From the NCBI GenBank assembly GCA_937890485.1, contig CALBXN010000253.1, forward strand, positions 1 through 14,568: a stretch of 14,568 nucleotides of DNA, written 5' to 3'. The translations under genes were made by a program, and so were the position numbers. The notes below the pieces were generated by a model. That model was not told where the DNA came from. It did not search any database and saw nothing but the letters and a program-made list of their open reading frames with translations. Below are positions 8,884-14,568 of this stretch, piece by piece (position 1 is the first letter of the stretch; each line of letters begins with the position of its first letter). This DNA is from an uncultured Treponema sp. (GTDB lineage: Bacteria > Spirochaetota > Spirochaetia > Treponematales > Treponemataceae).

Positions 8884-8920
8884 AATGGCTGTCGGAATTG
8901 TTCTGGCAGCTATTTTTTTT
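8884..8920 (+). terminator. Strong intrinsic terminator between binding-protein and permease genes
   Basis: A 14-bp stem pairs 8884-8897 with 8901-8914, including three G-U pairs, around a 3-nt TTG loop. A run of T covers 8913-8920, followed by A and five more T. It should end most transcripts from the cimA/argGH/binding-protein unit, or at least reduce read-through to the permease and ATPase. Confidence 0.88.
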
Positions 8921-8932
8921 ATTTTTGTTTTA

Positions 8933-8941
8933 TGATATAAT
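8933..8941 (+). promoter_or_regulatory. Extended -10 promoter for permease and ATPase genes
   Basis: TGATATAAT gives a perfect TATAAT at 8936-8941 with the TGn extension upstream. No good -35 is present at 17 bp, where only a T run is seen; extended -10 promoters often do without one. The start point would be near 8948, about 37 nt before the permease ATG. It follows directly after the terminator at 8884-8920. Confidence 0.55.
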
Positions 8942-8984
8942 TTTCGTAATAAATAATTTTTAGAAAATTTTTAAGTAGGTTATT

Positions 8985-9659
8985 ATGGAATCTCAAGGTT
9001 TTAGTTCTTTTATGTCACTTATGACCGCATTATCTGGTGGAATGTGGGTTTCTGTAAAAGTATTTTTCCTAACACTTTTGTTTTCACTTCCTGGTGGTTT
9101 GCTGATTGCTTTTGGAAGAATGTCTAAATTAAAAGTTATTTCTGTTCCTGTAAATATTTTTATGTTAATCATTCGCGGAACTCCTTTGATGTTACAAATA
9201 ATTTTTGTGTACTTTGCACCTGCTCACCTTTCTCAAATTTTTGGTCAAAGGTTTCATTTTGATAGATTTATTGCTGTAATAATTGCTTTTGCTGTAAATT
9301 ATGCTGCTTATTTTGCAGAAATTTATCGTGGTGGAATTGAATCTATTCCAAAAGGCCAATATGAAGCTGCAAAGGTTTTGGGTTTTACTAAAAAACAAAC
9401 TTTTTTTAAGATAATTCTTCCTCAGGTAATTAAACGAATTTTACCTGCCACAGGAAATGAAGTTATCACTCTTGTAAAAGATACTTCTTTGGCTCAAGTT
9501 ATTGGCGTTGTAGAACTTTTCCGTGTTGCTTACAACTTTGCAAGTAGTAGAGTTTCTGTTGCACCTCTTTTTGTGGCAGGCGTGTTCTATTTCTTTATGA
9601 ACTGGGTTGTGTCTTTCACTTTTGAAAAATTAGAAAAGAAATTATCATATTACAGATAA
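8985..9659 (+). CDS. Polar amino acid ABC transporter permease (HisM/GlnP family)
   Basis: A 224-aa inner-membrane permease that forms the channel of an amino-acid ABC importer. Several hydrophobic helices are visible (about 15-42, 52-78, 88-110 and 188-212). The segment RGTPLMLQIIFVYF is characteristic of the HisM/GlnP/ArtQ group. The cytoplasmic EAA loop, which contacts the ATPase, runs through YRGGIESIPKGQYEAAKVLG (114-133) and continues into the ILPQVIKRILP part. The length is normal for the family. AAGTAGG upstream of ATG 8985 serves as ribosome site. Only one permease gene is present, so it probably acts as a homodimer. It lies 23 nt before the ATPase gene and is separated from its likely binding-protein partner by a terminator and a new promoter. 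Confidence 0.94.
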   Translation: MESQGFSSFMSLMTALSGGMWVSVKVFFLTLLFSLPGGLLIAFGRMSKLKVISVPVNIFMLIIRGTPLMLQIIFVYFAPAHLSQIFGQRFHFDRFIAVIIAFAVNYAAYFAEIYRGGIESIPKGQYEAAKVLGFTKKQTFFKIILPQVIKRILPATGNEVITLVKDTSLAQVIGVVELFRVAYNFASSRVSVAPLFVAGVFYFFMNWVVSFTFEKLEKKLSYYR

Positions 9660-9682
9660 TCAAACAATTTACGGGAGAATTT

Positions 9683-10423
9683 ATGGAAGTTATATCCGTT
9701 CAAAATGTTAAAAAATCCTTTAAAAAATTTGAAGTACTAAAAGGAATTTCTTTTACAGTAAAAGAAGGTGAAGTTCTTAGTATCATAGGACCTTCTGGTT
9801 CAGGAAAATCAACCTTATTGCGCTGTATCACTCAATTAGAAACTGTTACCGATGGAAGTATTTCAATTTGTGGACAAACTCTTGTAAAAGATTCAGTTTA
9901 TGCATCAAAAGAAGATTGTTTGAATATCGGTTTGAAAGTAGGGCTAGTTTTTCAAAATTTCAATCTTTTTCCTCACATGAATGTTTTAGAAAATATTATT
10001 TGTGCTCAAATTAATGTTTTAAAACGGTCAAAAGATGAAGCAATTCAAATTGCTAGAGAATTACTTAAAAAGATGAATTTGTCTGATAAAGAAAATTCCT
10101 ATCCTTGTGAGCTTTCTGGAGGTCAGCAACAGCGTGTTTCTATTGCTAGAGCCTTAGCAATGAAGCCTGAAGTTTTGTTTTTTGATGAACCAACTTCTGC
10201 ACTTGACCCTGAACTTACTGGCGAAATTCTAAAAGTAATTCGTTCTTTGGCAGAAGAAAATATGACTATGGTTGTTGTAACTCACGAAATGTCTTTTGCT
10301 AGAGATTTATCTGATAAAATTATTTTTATGGATAAGGGAGTGATTGTAGAGGAGGGAACTCCAGAGCAAGTTATCAATAATCCTCAAAATGAACGAACAA
10401 AGGCTTTTTTGTCTAGATTTTAG
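9683..10423 (+). CDS. Polar amino acid ABC transporter ATP-binding protein (GlnQ/HisP family)
   Basis: A 246-aa cytoplasmic ATPase that powers the importer formed with the upstream permease and binding lipoprotein. All motor motifs are intact: Walker A GPSGSGKST (36-44), the Q-loop in LVFQNFNLFPHMNV, the ABC signature LSGGQQQRVSIARAL, Walker B VLFFDEPTSALDPEL and the switch histidine in VVTHEM. The N-terminal pattern and length match the GlnQ/HisP/ArtP group for polar amino acids. The start has a GGGAG ribosome site. It follows the permease by 23 nt and ends the plus-strand operon. No strong hairpin follows its stop; read-through into the tRNA terminator at 10615-10650 is possible. Confidence 0.96.
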   Translation: MEVISVQNVKKSFKKFEVLKGISFTVKEGEVLSIIGPSGSGKSTLLRCITQLETVTDGSISICGQTLVKDSVYASKEDCLNIGLKVGLVFQNFNLFPHMNVLENIICAQINVLKRSKDEAIQIARELLKKMNLSDKENSYPCELSGGQQQRVSIARALAMKPEVLFFDEPTSALDPELTGEILKVIRSLAEENMTMVVVTHEMSFARDLSDKIIFMDKGVIVEEGTPEQVINNPQNERTKAFLSRF

Positions 10424-10489
10424 TTTTTTTAAGAAATATTGAAGAAGTTGTAAATAAAATTTATTTTTAAGAATTTAGTTCAATACATA

Positions 10490-10518
10490 TTGACCTAAAA
10501 CTTAATTTAATATAGAAT
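10490..10518 (+). promoter_or_regulatory. Promoter of tRNA-Leu
   Basis: TTGACC (10490-10495) and TAGAAT (10513-10518) are separated by 17 bp, each one base off consensus. The predicted start near 10525 is only a few bases before the mature tRNA 5' end at 10529, as expected for a single-tRNA unit. Confidence 0.72.
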
Positions 10519-10528
10519 ATTATTTGTC

Positions 10529-10615
10529 GCCGGGATGGTGGAATAGGTAGACACAAGGGACTTAAAATCCCTCGGCATTTAAAACGCCGTGCCAGTTCGA
10601 TTCTGGTTCCCGGCA
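10529..10615 (+). tRNA. tRNA-Leu (anticodon UAA)
   Basis: This is an 87-nt class II tRNA. The 7-bp acceptor stem GCCGGGA/TCCCGGC pairs fully (10529-10535 with 10608-10614), and A10615 is the discriminator. The anticodon stem AGGGA/TCCCT encloses the 7-nt loop CTTAAAA, giving anticodon TAA at 10563-10565, which reads UUA codons. A long variable arm with a CGGC/GCCG stem is typical of tRNA-Leu. The T arm CCAG-TTCGATT-CTGG is canonical. The 3' CCA is not encoded and must be added enzymatically. UUA/TTA is used often in the AT-rich genes of this window. Confidence 0.96.
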
Positions 10616-10650
10616 AAAAAAGCAGTTTCTTTTGAAACTGCTTTTTTTTT
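10615..10650. terminator. Bidirectional intrinsic terminator
   Basis: A 9-bp stem AGCAGTTTC/GAAACTGCT (10621-10629 with 10634-10642) has a TTTT loop. Nine T follow on the plus strand (10642-10650). On the other strand the A run at 10615-10621 gives a U run. It can end the tRNA unit on the plus strand and the six-gene operon on the minus strand, whose last stop codon lies at 10673-10675. Confidence 0.88.
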
Positions 10651-10672
10651 ATCTTTTGAACTTTTGTCTAAT

Positions 10673-11089
10673 TTATTTTACTTGGCTATATGTGTTTGCA
10701 ATTTCTGAGCGCCATTCGTATGTTGCTTCTCGTTTTTCCCACTCAATAACTCTTTTTATTGTAAAATGTCTTAAATCATGGGGATTTTCAAAGAAAACTA
10801 CAGCAAATCTTCCTTGTCCAATATAAGTAATTTTTTCGTTATCAGCTAATTTTTCGGTTTCGCTTATTTTAGAAAGAACGCAGTCAAAATGTGCAGGATT
10901 TCCTGTGTCTTTGTTTGCAATAGCAGAAGCTAGTTCTTCGATAGGTTGATTACAATATTCACAAATATGAGTTTCAAAAACTGTTTTTAATTGAGTTTCT
11001 TCATTTTTGTTTTGGTTAAAATTTTTGTGTGAATTATTTTTTCCTGAATACCATTTGTTTTTGTTTGGGTAAGAGTGTTTTCGGTCCAT
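10673..11089 (-). CDS. Hypothetical protein with CxxC...HxxC putative zinc site
   Basis: A 138-aa soluble protein of unknown function. I start it at ATG 11089, which has an AAGGA spaced 6 nt; an in-frame TTG at 11104 would add five residues without a better site. The N-terminal 35 residues are rich in Lys, Asn, His and Ser and are probably disordered. Then comes CEYC (43-46), and HFDC ends at Cys70 (H67, C70), a plausible treble-clef or zinc-ribbon type metal site. The rest (about 85-138) is charged and folded-looking, with YIGQGRFAVVFFENP and a Trp/Arg/Glu-rich helix near the end. It is last in the minus-strand operon, one base after the stop of the 55-aa gene, and followed by a terminator. 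RNA binding is a possible role given the basic tail, but this is a guess. Confidence 0.8.
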   Translation of the reverse strand: MDRKHSYPNKNKWYSGKNNSHKNFNQNKNEETQLKTVFETHICEYCNQPIEELASAIANKDTGNPAHFDCVLSKISETEKLADNEKITYIGQGRFAVVFFENPHDLRHFTIKRVIEWEKREATYEWRSEIANTYSQVK

Positions 11090-11090
11090 T

Positions 11091-11258
11091 TTACTTCCTT
11101 TCAAAATCGTTGTCTTCTATGAGTTTACGACTTAAAATCATTGCTATTCTATGAATAGCTCCATCAAGATACGTTGCATCGTGAATTTTTTCTCGTATCT
11201 CAAGAATATAAGGTGATACTTCTTGTTTTTTGCTTCTGTTAACTTGTACTGCGTTCAT
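11091..11258 (-). CDS. Small conserved-looking protein, 55 aa, translationally coupled to yraN
   Basis: A short open frame that simple length cut-offs would miss. ATG at 11258-11256 overlaps the TGA of yraN in an ATGA junction. GGAG stands upstream within the yraN end. The TAA at 11093-11091 is separated by one base from the ATG of the next gene, so it fills the space between two genes exactly. The product starts MNAVQVNRSKKQEVSPY and continues as a charged, amphipathic, mainly helical stretch containing KIHDATYLDGAIHRIAMILS, ending in DNDFERK. There is no signal peptide, membrane helix or Cys pair. Function is unknown. The exact fit in a string of overlapping genes is the main evidence that it is real. 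It may bind one of its operon partners. Confidence 0.75.
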   Translation of the reverse strand: MNAVQVNRSKKQEVSPYILEIREKIHDATYLDGAIHRIAMILSRKLIEDNDFERK

Positions 11259-11668
11259 AATGGCTCCGAAAAAGCATTTTCTAAATGATATACGCTGTCA
11301 AAACCAGGCATATCAATGACAATCACATCAAATCTAATATAGCTGTCATTATATTGTCGATATAAATTTAGAAAACGTTTAGTCGTTTCTGCAATTCTTT
11401 TTTGTTTTATTTTACCTAAAATATGTTCTAGTGTTTCTAGGCAGCCAGAAGGCAAAGTTTTTACTTCAACAAAAACAATTGTATCATCAATTTGTGCTAT
11501 TATATCAATTTCTCCCCTTCTTGTCCTCCAATTACGATGAAGAATTTTGTAGTTTTTTGAAATTAGATAATCAGCCGCTCTTTGTTCACCAACAATTCCG
11601 CGTTGTTTTGCTTCTTGTTTGCGTTTTAGTTGGGCTTGTTTACCATCATAATTATACTGTGTATTCAT
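11255..11668 (-). CDS. YraN/UPF0102 family putative endonuclease-fold protein
   Basis: A 137-aa member of the YraN (UPF0102) family, which has a restriction-endonuclease-like fold and no firmly established role. The signature is clear: GEQRAADYL (27-35), NWRTRRGEIDIIA (46-58) and VFVEVK (65-70). E28, D55, E68 and K70 lie at the positions of the PD-(D/E)xK active-site pattern. The protein carries about 15 residues more at the N-terminus than I would expect from the family. The only Met available at the start is at 11668, inside the end of the HD-GYP gene (17-nt overlap), with a poor ribosome site, so translational coupling is likely. Its own stop overlaps the next small gene by 4 nt. The fold suggests processing of branched or damaged DNA, but activity is unproven. 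Confidence 0.9.
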   Translation of the reverse strand: MNTQYNYDGKQAQLKRKQEAKQRGIVGEQRAADYLISKNYKILHRNWRTRRGEIDIIAQIDDTIVFVEVKTLPSGCLETLEHILGKIKQKRIAETTKRFLNLYRQYNDSYIRFDVIVIDMPGFDSVYHLENAFSEPL

Positions 11669-12872
11669 CAGGATGTAAAACCTTTATGATACACAAATTG
11701 CGTCTATATCGTAGTTTAATAATTTGTCCTATATGAAATTCATCTTCTGTGCTTGAAGTTGAGTCAGAATTTTTTTTGGGTTCTGTTAAAAGTTTTATGT
11801 CAGGCATAAAAGGCATTTCAGGGTTAGAACTAACAACTTGTCCAATAAGAGTGTTGTTTAGCAGAACAATTGAACCAATAGGGTAGGCTCCCATCATTTT
11901 AACAAAGGTTTGAATTAACTCTGGATCAAATTGTTTTTGAGTATCTTCCATTAAGTTTTTTATTGCATCATATCCGATTAATGAATCTCTATAAGTTTTT
12001 TTAGAAATCATTGCACTAAAGGAATCTGCAATTGCTAAGATTCTTGCACCTTTTTCTATTGCGTTTTCTTTTAATCCTGCGGGGTATCCAGTTCCATTCC
12101 AATATTCATGATGTTGAATTATTATTAATGAAACTTCTTTTGAAAAAAACAATGTTTCAGAAGCGAATCTTGCAGAACGCAATGGGTGTAGTTTTATCAA
12201 GTTGTACTCACTAGTTGAAAGATGGGATTTTTTTTGCATGATATGTTCTGAGGTACTTAACATTCCTATATCATGAAAAAGGCTTGCACCAATTATCTGT
12301 AAAATTTCTCGTTTGCTTAAACCTTGAACAATTGCAAGTGAAGACGCAAAAATTGCTGAATTTAACGCATTTTTTGCTAAATCGGATTCTGGTGTTAACG
12401 ACATGATATATCCGATAATACTCATACTATCTTGAAGTGTAAGTTTATAAATTTCATCGATTGTTATGTCAATTTCACTTCTAGATATATTTTTATTATT
12501 TTTTGCACAAGAAAAAAACAATCTTACTTTTTTTAGGTTTTTTGAGTAAGTTTCTCTTATATTCTTATCTACTTGCGAAAGATTTTCAGCAATAACTTGT
12601 AACGTATTATTTGCAACTACTTTTTCTATGGATGAATTTTGTTTATTTAATGATTTTAAATCTAAATTTTCATCAGTATTACGCACTTCTTCATCTTTAA
12701 GTATATTTCCGTAAGTTATTACATAAGAAATTTTCCAATTTTCTATAGCAGATAAATGAAAATGAGTAATAGGTTTTTTCTCAGCGAGAAACATATTTAT
12801 TCCGTCATCAAAAAAAACAGGCAAAGAAAAGCGCATTCCCAATTTTAAATCTGAACTTTTGATTCTATTCAT
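11652..12872 (-). CDS. HD-GYP domain protein, probable c-di-GMP phosphodiesterase
   Basis: A 406-aa cytoplasmic signalling protein. HD-GYP enzymes hydrolyse cyclic di-GMP through a metal centre. The first ~140 residues look like the N-terminal domain found on many HD-GYP proteins without a receiver (KSSDLKLGMRFSLPVFFDDG at the start). The catalytic domain spans about 145-330, with HD at 200-201, His229 (KLHP), HHEYWNGTGYP at 254-264 and Asp283 (AIAD). All main metal ligands therefore appear present. Departures from consensus are HDIGM at 200-204 where HDIGK is usual, and ADSFSAM where ADxFDAM is common. A further ~75-residue tail contains a small beta-rich segment (YPIGSIVLLNNTLIGQVV) often seen after HD-GYP domains. 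Its start overlaps the FlhB-like gene by 4 nt (ATGA), suggesting a link between c-di-GMP and flagellar export. Activity may be reduced or altered. Confidence 0.88.
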   Translation of the reverse strand: MNRIKSSDLKLGMRFSLPVFFDDGINMFLAEKKPITHFHLSAIENWKISYVITYGNILKDEEVRNTDENLDLKSLNKQNSSIEKVVANNTLQVIAENLSQVDKNIRETYSKNLKKVRLFFSCAKNNKNISRSEIDITIDEIYKLTLQDSMSIIGYIMSLTPESDLAKNALNSAIFASSLAIVQGLSKREILQIIGASLFHDIGMLSTSEHIMQKKSHLSTSEYNLIKLHPLRSARFASETLFFSKEVSLIIIQHHEYWNGTGYPAGLKENAIEKGARILAIADSFSAMISKKTYRDSLIGYDAIKNLMEDTQKQFDPELIQTFVKMMGAYPIGSIVLLNNTLIGQVVSSNPEMPFMPDIKLLTEPKKNSDSTSSTEDEFHIGQIIKLRYRRNLCIIKVLHPDEYTV

Positions 12873-13120
12873 TTTTGTCCTTCTTTTGATTTTATAAAAG
12901 CAAAAATTTTTGCAAGAATTTCATAAGTCTCTTCTGGTATGTATTCCCCAATTTCTTGTAAACTGATAATATCGGTAGCTTCAATATTTTTAACAACTGG
13001 AATTGAATTATTTTCTGCAATTTGAATTATTTTTTCAGCTAGATGTTCTTTTCCTTTTGCTGTCAAAAATGGAGCTTCTGTTCCATCGAGATAAGATAAC
13101 GCCACTGCTTTTTTTGTCAT
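12869..13120 (-). CDS. FlhB C-terminal domain homologue (stand-alone, YlqH-like)
   Basis: An 83-aa protein matching the cytoplasmic C-terminal subunit of FlhB, the flagellar type III export switch. KKAVALSYLDGTEAPFLTAKG corresponds to the part just after the FlhB self-cleavage site, and the rest to the segment with IPVV, an IGEYIP-type motif and a terminal helix. The NPTH cleavage motif and all membrane helices are missing, so the protein starts where cleaved FlhB would. Stand-alone proteins of this kind are known, for example YlqH in Bacillus, and FlhB-like fragments can partly replace the native C-terminal subunit in some species. It overlaps both neighbours by 4 nt: the FliK-like gene upstream, which gives it a GGAG site, and the HD-GYP gene downstream. 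A modulating role in export-specificity switching is plausible but inferred. Confidence 0.87.
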   Translation of the reverse strand: MTKKAVALSYLDGTEAPFLTAKGKEHLAEKIIQIAENNSIPVVKNIEATDIISLQEIGEYIPEETYEILAKIFAFIKSKEGQK

Positions 13121-14202
13121 GCATTAAACTCCAAGATTGTAATTGGCAAATCTTCTGTGAATAAATCCTGTATTTTTGCTTCGTACGAAAAATTAATTTC
13201 TGTAATATCTTTTGATTCTGAAAAAATTTCTTTTAGTATCAAAATGTCTTTAGTATTATCATTAGGTTCGCAAAAATATTTTATTTCTTTAAACGATTTA
13301 TCCTCTCTGTAAGAATAGTATATCATAAAATAAAGTTTTGTTTCACTGTTTGTGCAAAATATATTGGTTTTTTGTAATTTTTTATCTTCTAAATTTAATA
13401 AATGTCTAATATATCCAATGTATCTAAAATTATTAATTTTAATTTCAAAAGGAAGTAATATACAATGAAAAATTGTGTTTTTATTTTTTATGTGATTTAT
13501 AAACGGTAAAATTGTTTCTTTTGGATATAATTTTTCTTCTGATTTTTTGTTTATTAATGAATCTTCTTTATTTTCATTTAAATTTGAAGGATTTTCATCT
13601 GGATTTTCAAAAATATTTATTGTTTTAGCTAATTTCTCAAGTTGTTTTTCTGAAAAAGAAAAGCCTTTGGTTGTCATTTCTAAATCTAGCTGAGATAAAT
13701 TTATTAAATCTCTATCAGTATCTTGTGCAGCTTTTTTGGAATTTTTTGATAAAATATTTTTTGCTTTATTTCTACTTTTTTTTATCTGTGGAATATCTAA
13801 TTTTAATTGATGTTGTTGAAAATACTGGATTAAACTAAGTGAAATTTTGTCTTGGGGCAAATTTAAATTTTTTAGTAACATACTTATTTGTTGATTATTT
13901 TCTGTAAATGATTTTGCATCTAGTTTTGTAATTTGATTTTCAATTTCAGTTGATTCTGAAAGTTTTGTTGGAACCAGTTGCAGATTTTTTCCTTTCACTT
14001 TTATGGTTGCTTTAAAAGATGTGCCAGGTGAAAGCGTTTCTTTTGATGTAACTTCAAAAAGATTTCCTGCAAAAGATGCGATATATTTTGTTGGATTATT
14101 TGTTGTATCAATGATTCTTACAAAAACAGAATTTCCGTCTTTTAATATATTAGGAGAATTGCTAGAATTTACAATGTTTATTGAGTTATGTATTCTATTC
14201 AT
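13117..14202 (-). CDS. FliK-like / YlqG-like protein upstream of FlhB homologue
   Basis: A 361-aa soluble protein, highly AT-rich in codon use, with weak family signals. The N-terminus (about 25-85) looks like a small beta-barrel: SVFVRIIDTTNNPTKYIASF, then GNLFEVTSKETLSPGTSFKA. The middle (about 90-225) is Lys/Asn/Ser/Gln-rich and probably flexible. The C-terminal third (about 230-361) alternates beta strands and helices, as FliK C-terminal domains do, but I cannot identify the usual FliK core with confidence. The position supports the call: directly before an FlhB-like gene with 4-nt overlap, and near rplS, as in the Bacillus ylqG-ylqH pair. No Shine-Dalgarno precedes ATG 14202; seven U of a hairpin stand there instead. 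No other Met is available nearby. A FliK-type role in substrate switching is inference. Confidence 0.6.
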   Translation of the reverse strand: MNRIHNSINIVNSSNSPNILKDGNSVFVRIIDTTNNPTKYIASFAGNLFEVTSKETLSPGTSFKATIKVKGKNLQLVPTKLSESTEIENQITKLDAKSFTENNQQISMLLKNLNLPQDKISLSLIQYFQQHQLKLDIPQIKKSRNKAKNILSKNSKKAAQDTDRDLINLSQLDLEMTTKGFSFSEKQLEKLAKTINIFENPDENPSNLNENKEDSLINKKSEEKLYPKETILPFINHIKNKNTIFHCILLPFEIKINNFRYIGYIRHLLNLEDKKLQKTNIFCTNSETKLYFMIYYSYREDKSFKEIKYFCEPNDNTKDILILKEIFSESKDITEINFSYEAKIQDLFTEDLPITILEFNA

Positions 14203-14246
14203 AAAAAAACACGAGTCTTAACAGAATGTTTCTATTATGACTCGTG
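14203..14246 (-). terminator. Intrinsic terminator after rplS
   Basis: Arms CACGAGTC (14210-14217) and GACTCGTG (14239-14246) pair over 8 bp. On the minus strand the stem is followed by seven U (A run 14203-14209). The 21-nt loop holds a further small AACA/TGTT hairpin. The U run ends directly at the ATG of the FliK-like gene, so terminator and gene start abut. The long loop suggests moderate strength. Confidence 0.75.
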
Positions 14247-14262
14247 CTGCAAAAAGTTTCAA
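14234..14262 (-). promoter_or_regulatory. Promoter of the FliK-like/FlhB-like/HD-GYP operon, inside the rplS terminator region
   Basis: Read on the minus strand, TTGAAA (14262-14257) and CATAAT (14239-14234) are separated by exactly 17 bp. The -10 lies in the loop of the rplS terminator hairpin. Transcription would start near 14227, giving a leader of roughly 25 nt that contains the downstream terminator arm but not the upstream one. Such transcripts could not form the terminator and would escape it. Confidence 0.6.
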
Positions 14263-14281
14263 TCTATTTTAGGTAGAAATT

Positions 14282-14568
14282 CTATTGTTCTACTCTGTCA
14301 GATTTTTTTACGATAAGTTCTTTAATTTTTGCACTCTTACCAACTTTATCGCGAATGTAATAAAGTTTTGAACGGCGAACTTTACCTGGGCGTACTACTT
14401 CAATTTTAGCAATACGAGGTGAGTTCATTGGGAATACACGTTCTACACCAACACCATAAGAAATTCTTCTTACTGTAAATGTTTCTCTAGCTCCGCCACC
14501 CTGTCTCTTTAAAACAGTTCCTTCGAAAACCTGAATTCTTTCACGGTTTCCTTCTTTGATTTTTCCGT
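14282..14568 (-). CDS. rplS: 50S ribosomal protein L19, C-terminal part (5' end outside window)
   Basis: Read on the minus strand, this frame runs from the window edge to TAG at 14284-14282. Ninety-four complete residues are visible. They include EGNRERIQVFEGTVLKRQGG, ETFTVRRISYGVGVERVFP, SPRIAKIEVVRPGKVRRSKL and YYIRDKVGKSAKIKE, which is the well-conserved body of L19, a component at the 30S-50S interface. About 20-25 N-terminal residues are missing beyond the window. The sequence looks normal, with a short tail KKSDRVEQ. Codon use is less AT-extreme than in the downstream operon, as expected for a highly expressed gene. It is followed by an intrinsic terminator at 14246-14203. In many bacteria rplS closes an rpsP-rimM-trmD-rplS operon; the upstream genes would lie beyond position 14568. 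Confidence 0.97.
   Translation of the reverse strand, partial: GKIKEGNRERIQVFEGTVLKRQGGGARETFTVRRISYGVGVERVFPMNSPRIAKIEVVRPGKVRRSKLYYIRDKVGKSAKIKELIVKKSDRVEQ

Noticed and set aside
10452..10468. AT-only inverted repeat AAATAA/TTATTT followed by T after the ABC ATPase gene
   Set aside because: It has six A-T pairs with no G-C pair and would be too weak to count as an intrinsic terminator. The region 10424-10489 otherwise shows nothing I can support.
11431..11736. Plus-strand open frame of about 100 codons opposite yraN and the HD-GYP end
   Set aside because: It is antisense to two well-supported genes, has low-complexity Leu/Phe-rich content and no ribosome site; it is a shadow of the minus-strand genes.
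1..14568. CRISPR arrays, insertion sequences, phage genes or toxin-antitoxin pairs
   Set aside because: Reading both strands gave no regularly spaced repeats, transposase motifs, integrase or typical small toxin-antitoxin gene pair. The 55-aa and 138-aa genes belong to a housekeeping-style operon.

Overview
The window is low-GC bacterial DNA. It most resembles a spirochaete of the Treponema type. The main reason is the minus-strand block at the right end: rplS, a FliK-like protein, a stand-alone FlhB C-terminal homologue, an HD-GYP protein and a YraN protein. This assignment is inferred from remembered gene order and protein style, not from a search. A low-GC Firmicute is the main alternative, because Bacillus has a related ylqG-ylqH pair near rplS.

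Layout. (1) Positions 1-3534, plus strand: the C-terminal end of one RND-family pump protein, then a complete second RND protein (971 aa) overlapping it by 8 nt. They probably form a heteromeric inner-membrane efflux pump. (2) Positions 3592-8914, plus strand: a promoter and an ARG-box-like palindrome, then cimA (citramalate synthase), argG, argH and an amino-acid-binding lipoprotein, closed by a strong intrinsic terminator. (3) Positions 8933-10423: an extended -10 promoter, then the permease and ATPase of the same polar amino acid ABC importer. (4) Positions 10490-10650: promoter, tRNA-Leu(UAA) and terminator. (5) Positions 14262 down to 10673, minus strand: a compact operon of six overlapping or abutting genes. 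These are FliK-like, FlhB-like, HD-GYP, YraN, a 55-aa protein and a small Cys/His protein, with a promoter inside the rplS terminator region. (6) Positions 14568 down to 14282, minus strand: the C-terminal part of ribosomal protein L19.

How the parts fit together. Block 2-3 reads as amino-acid supply. CimA makes citramalate for isoleucine from pyruvate and acetyl-CoA. ArgG and ArgH turn citrulline and aspartate into arginine. The ABC importer probably brings in a related amino acid. The tandem TTGCATA half-sites, spaced 21 bp, suggest ArgR-type control, though no regulator gene is present here. Block 5 joins two proteins of flagellar export-gate type with a c-di-GMP phosphodiesterase-type protein and three little-understood proteins. 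It is the best candidate here for a poorly described conserved module. No mobile element, CRISPR array or phage gene was seen.
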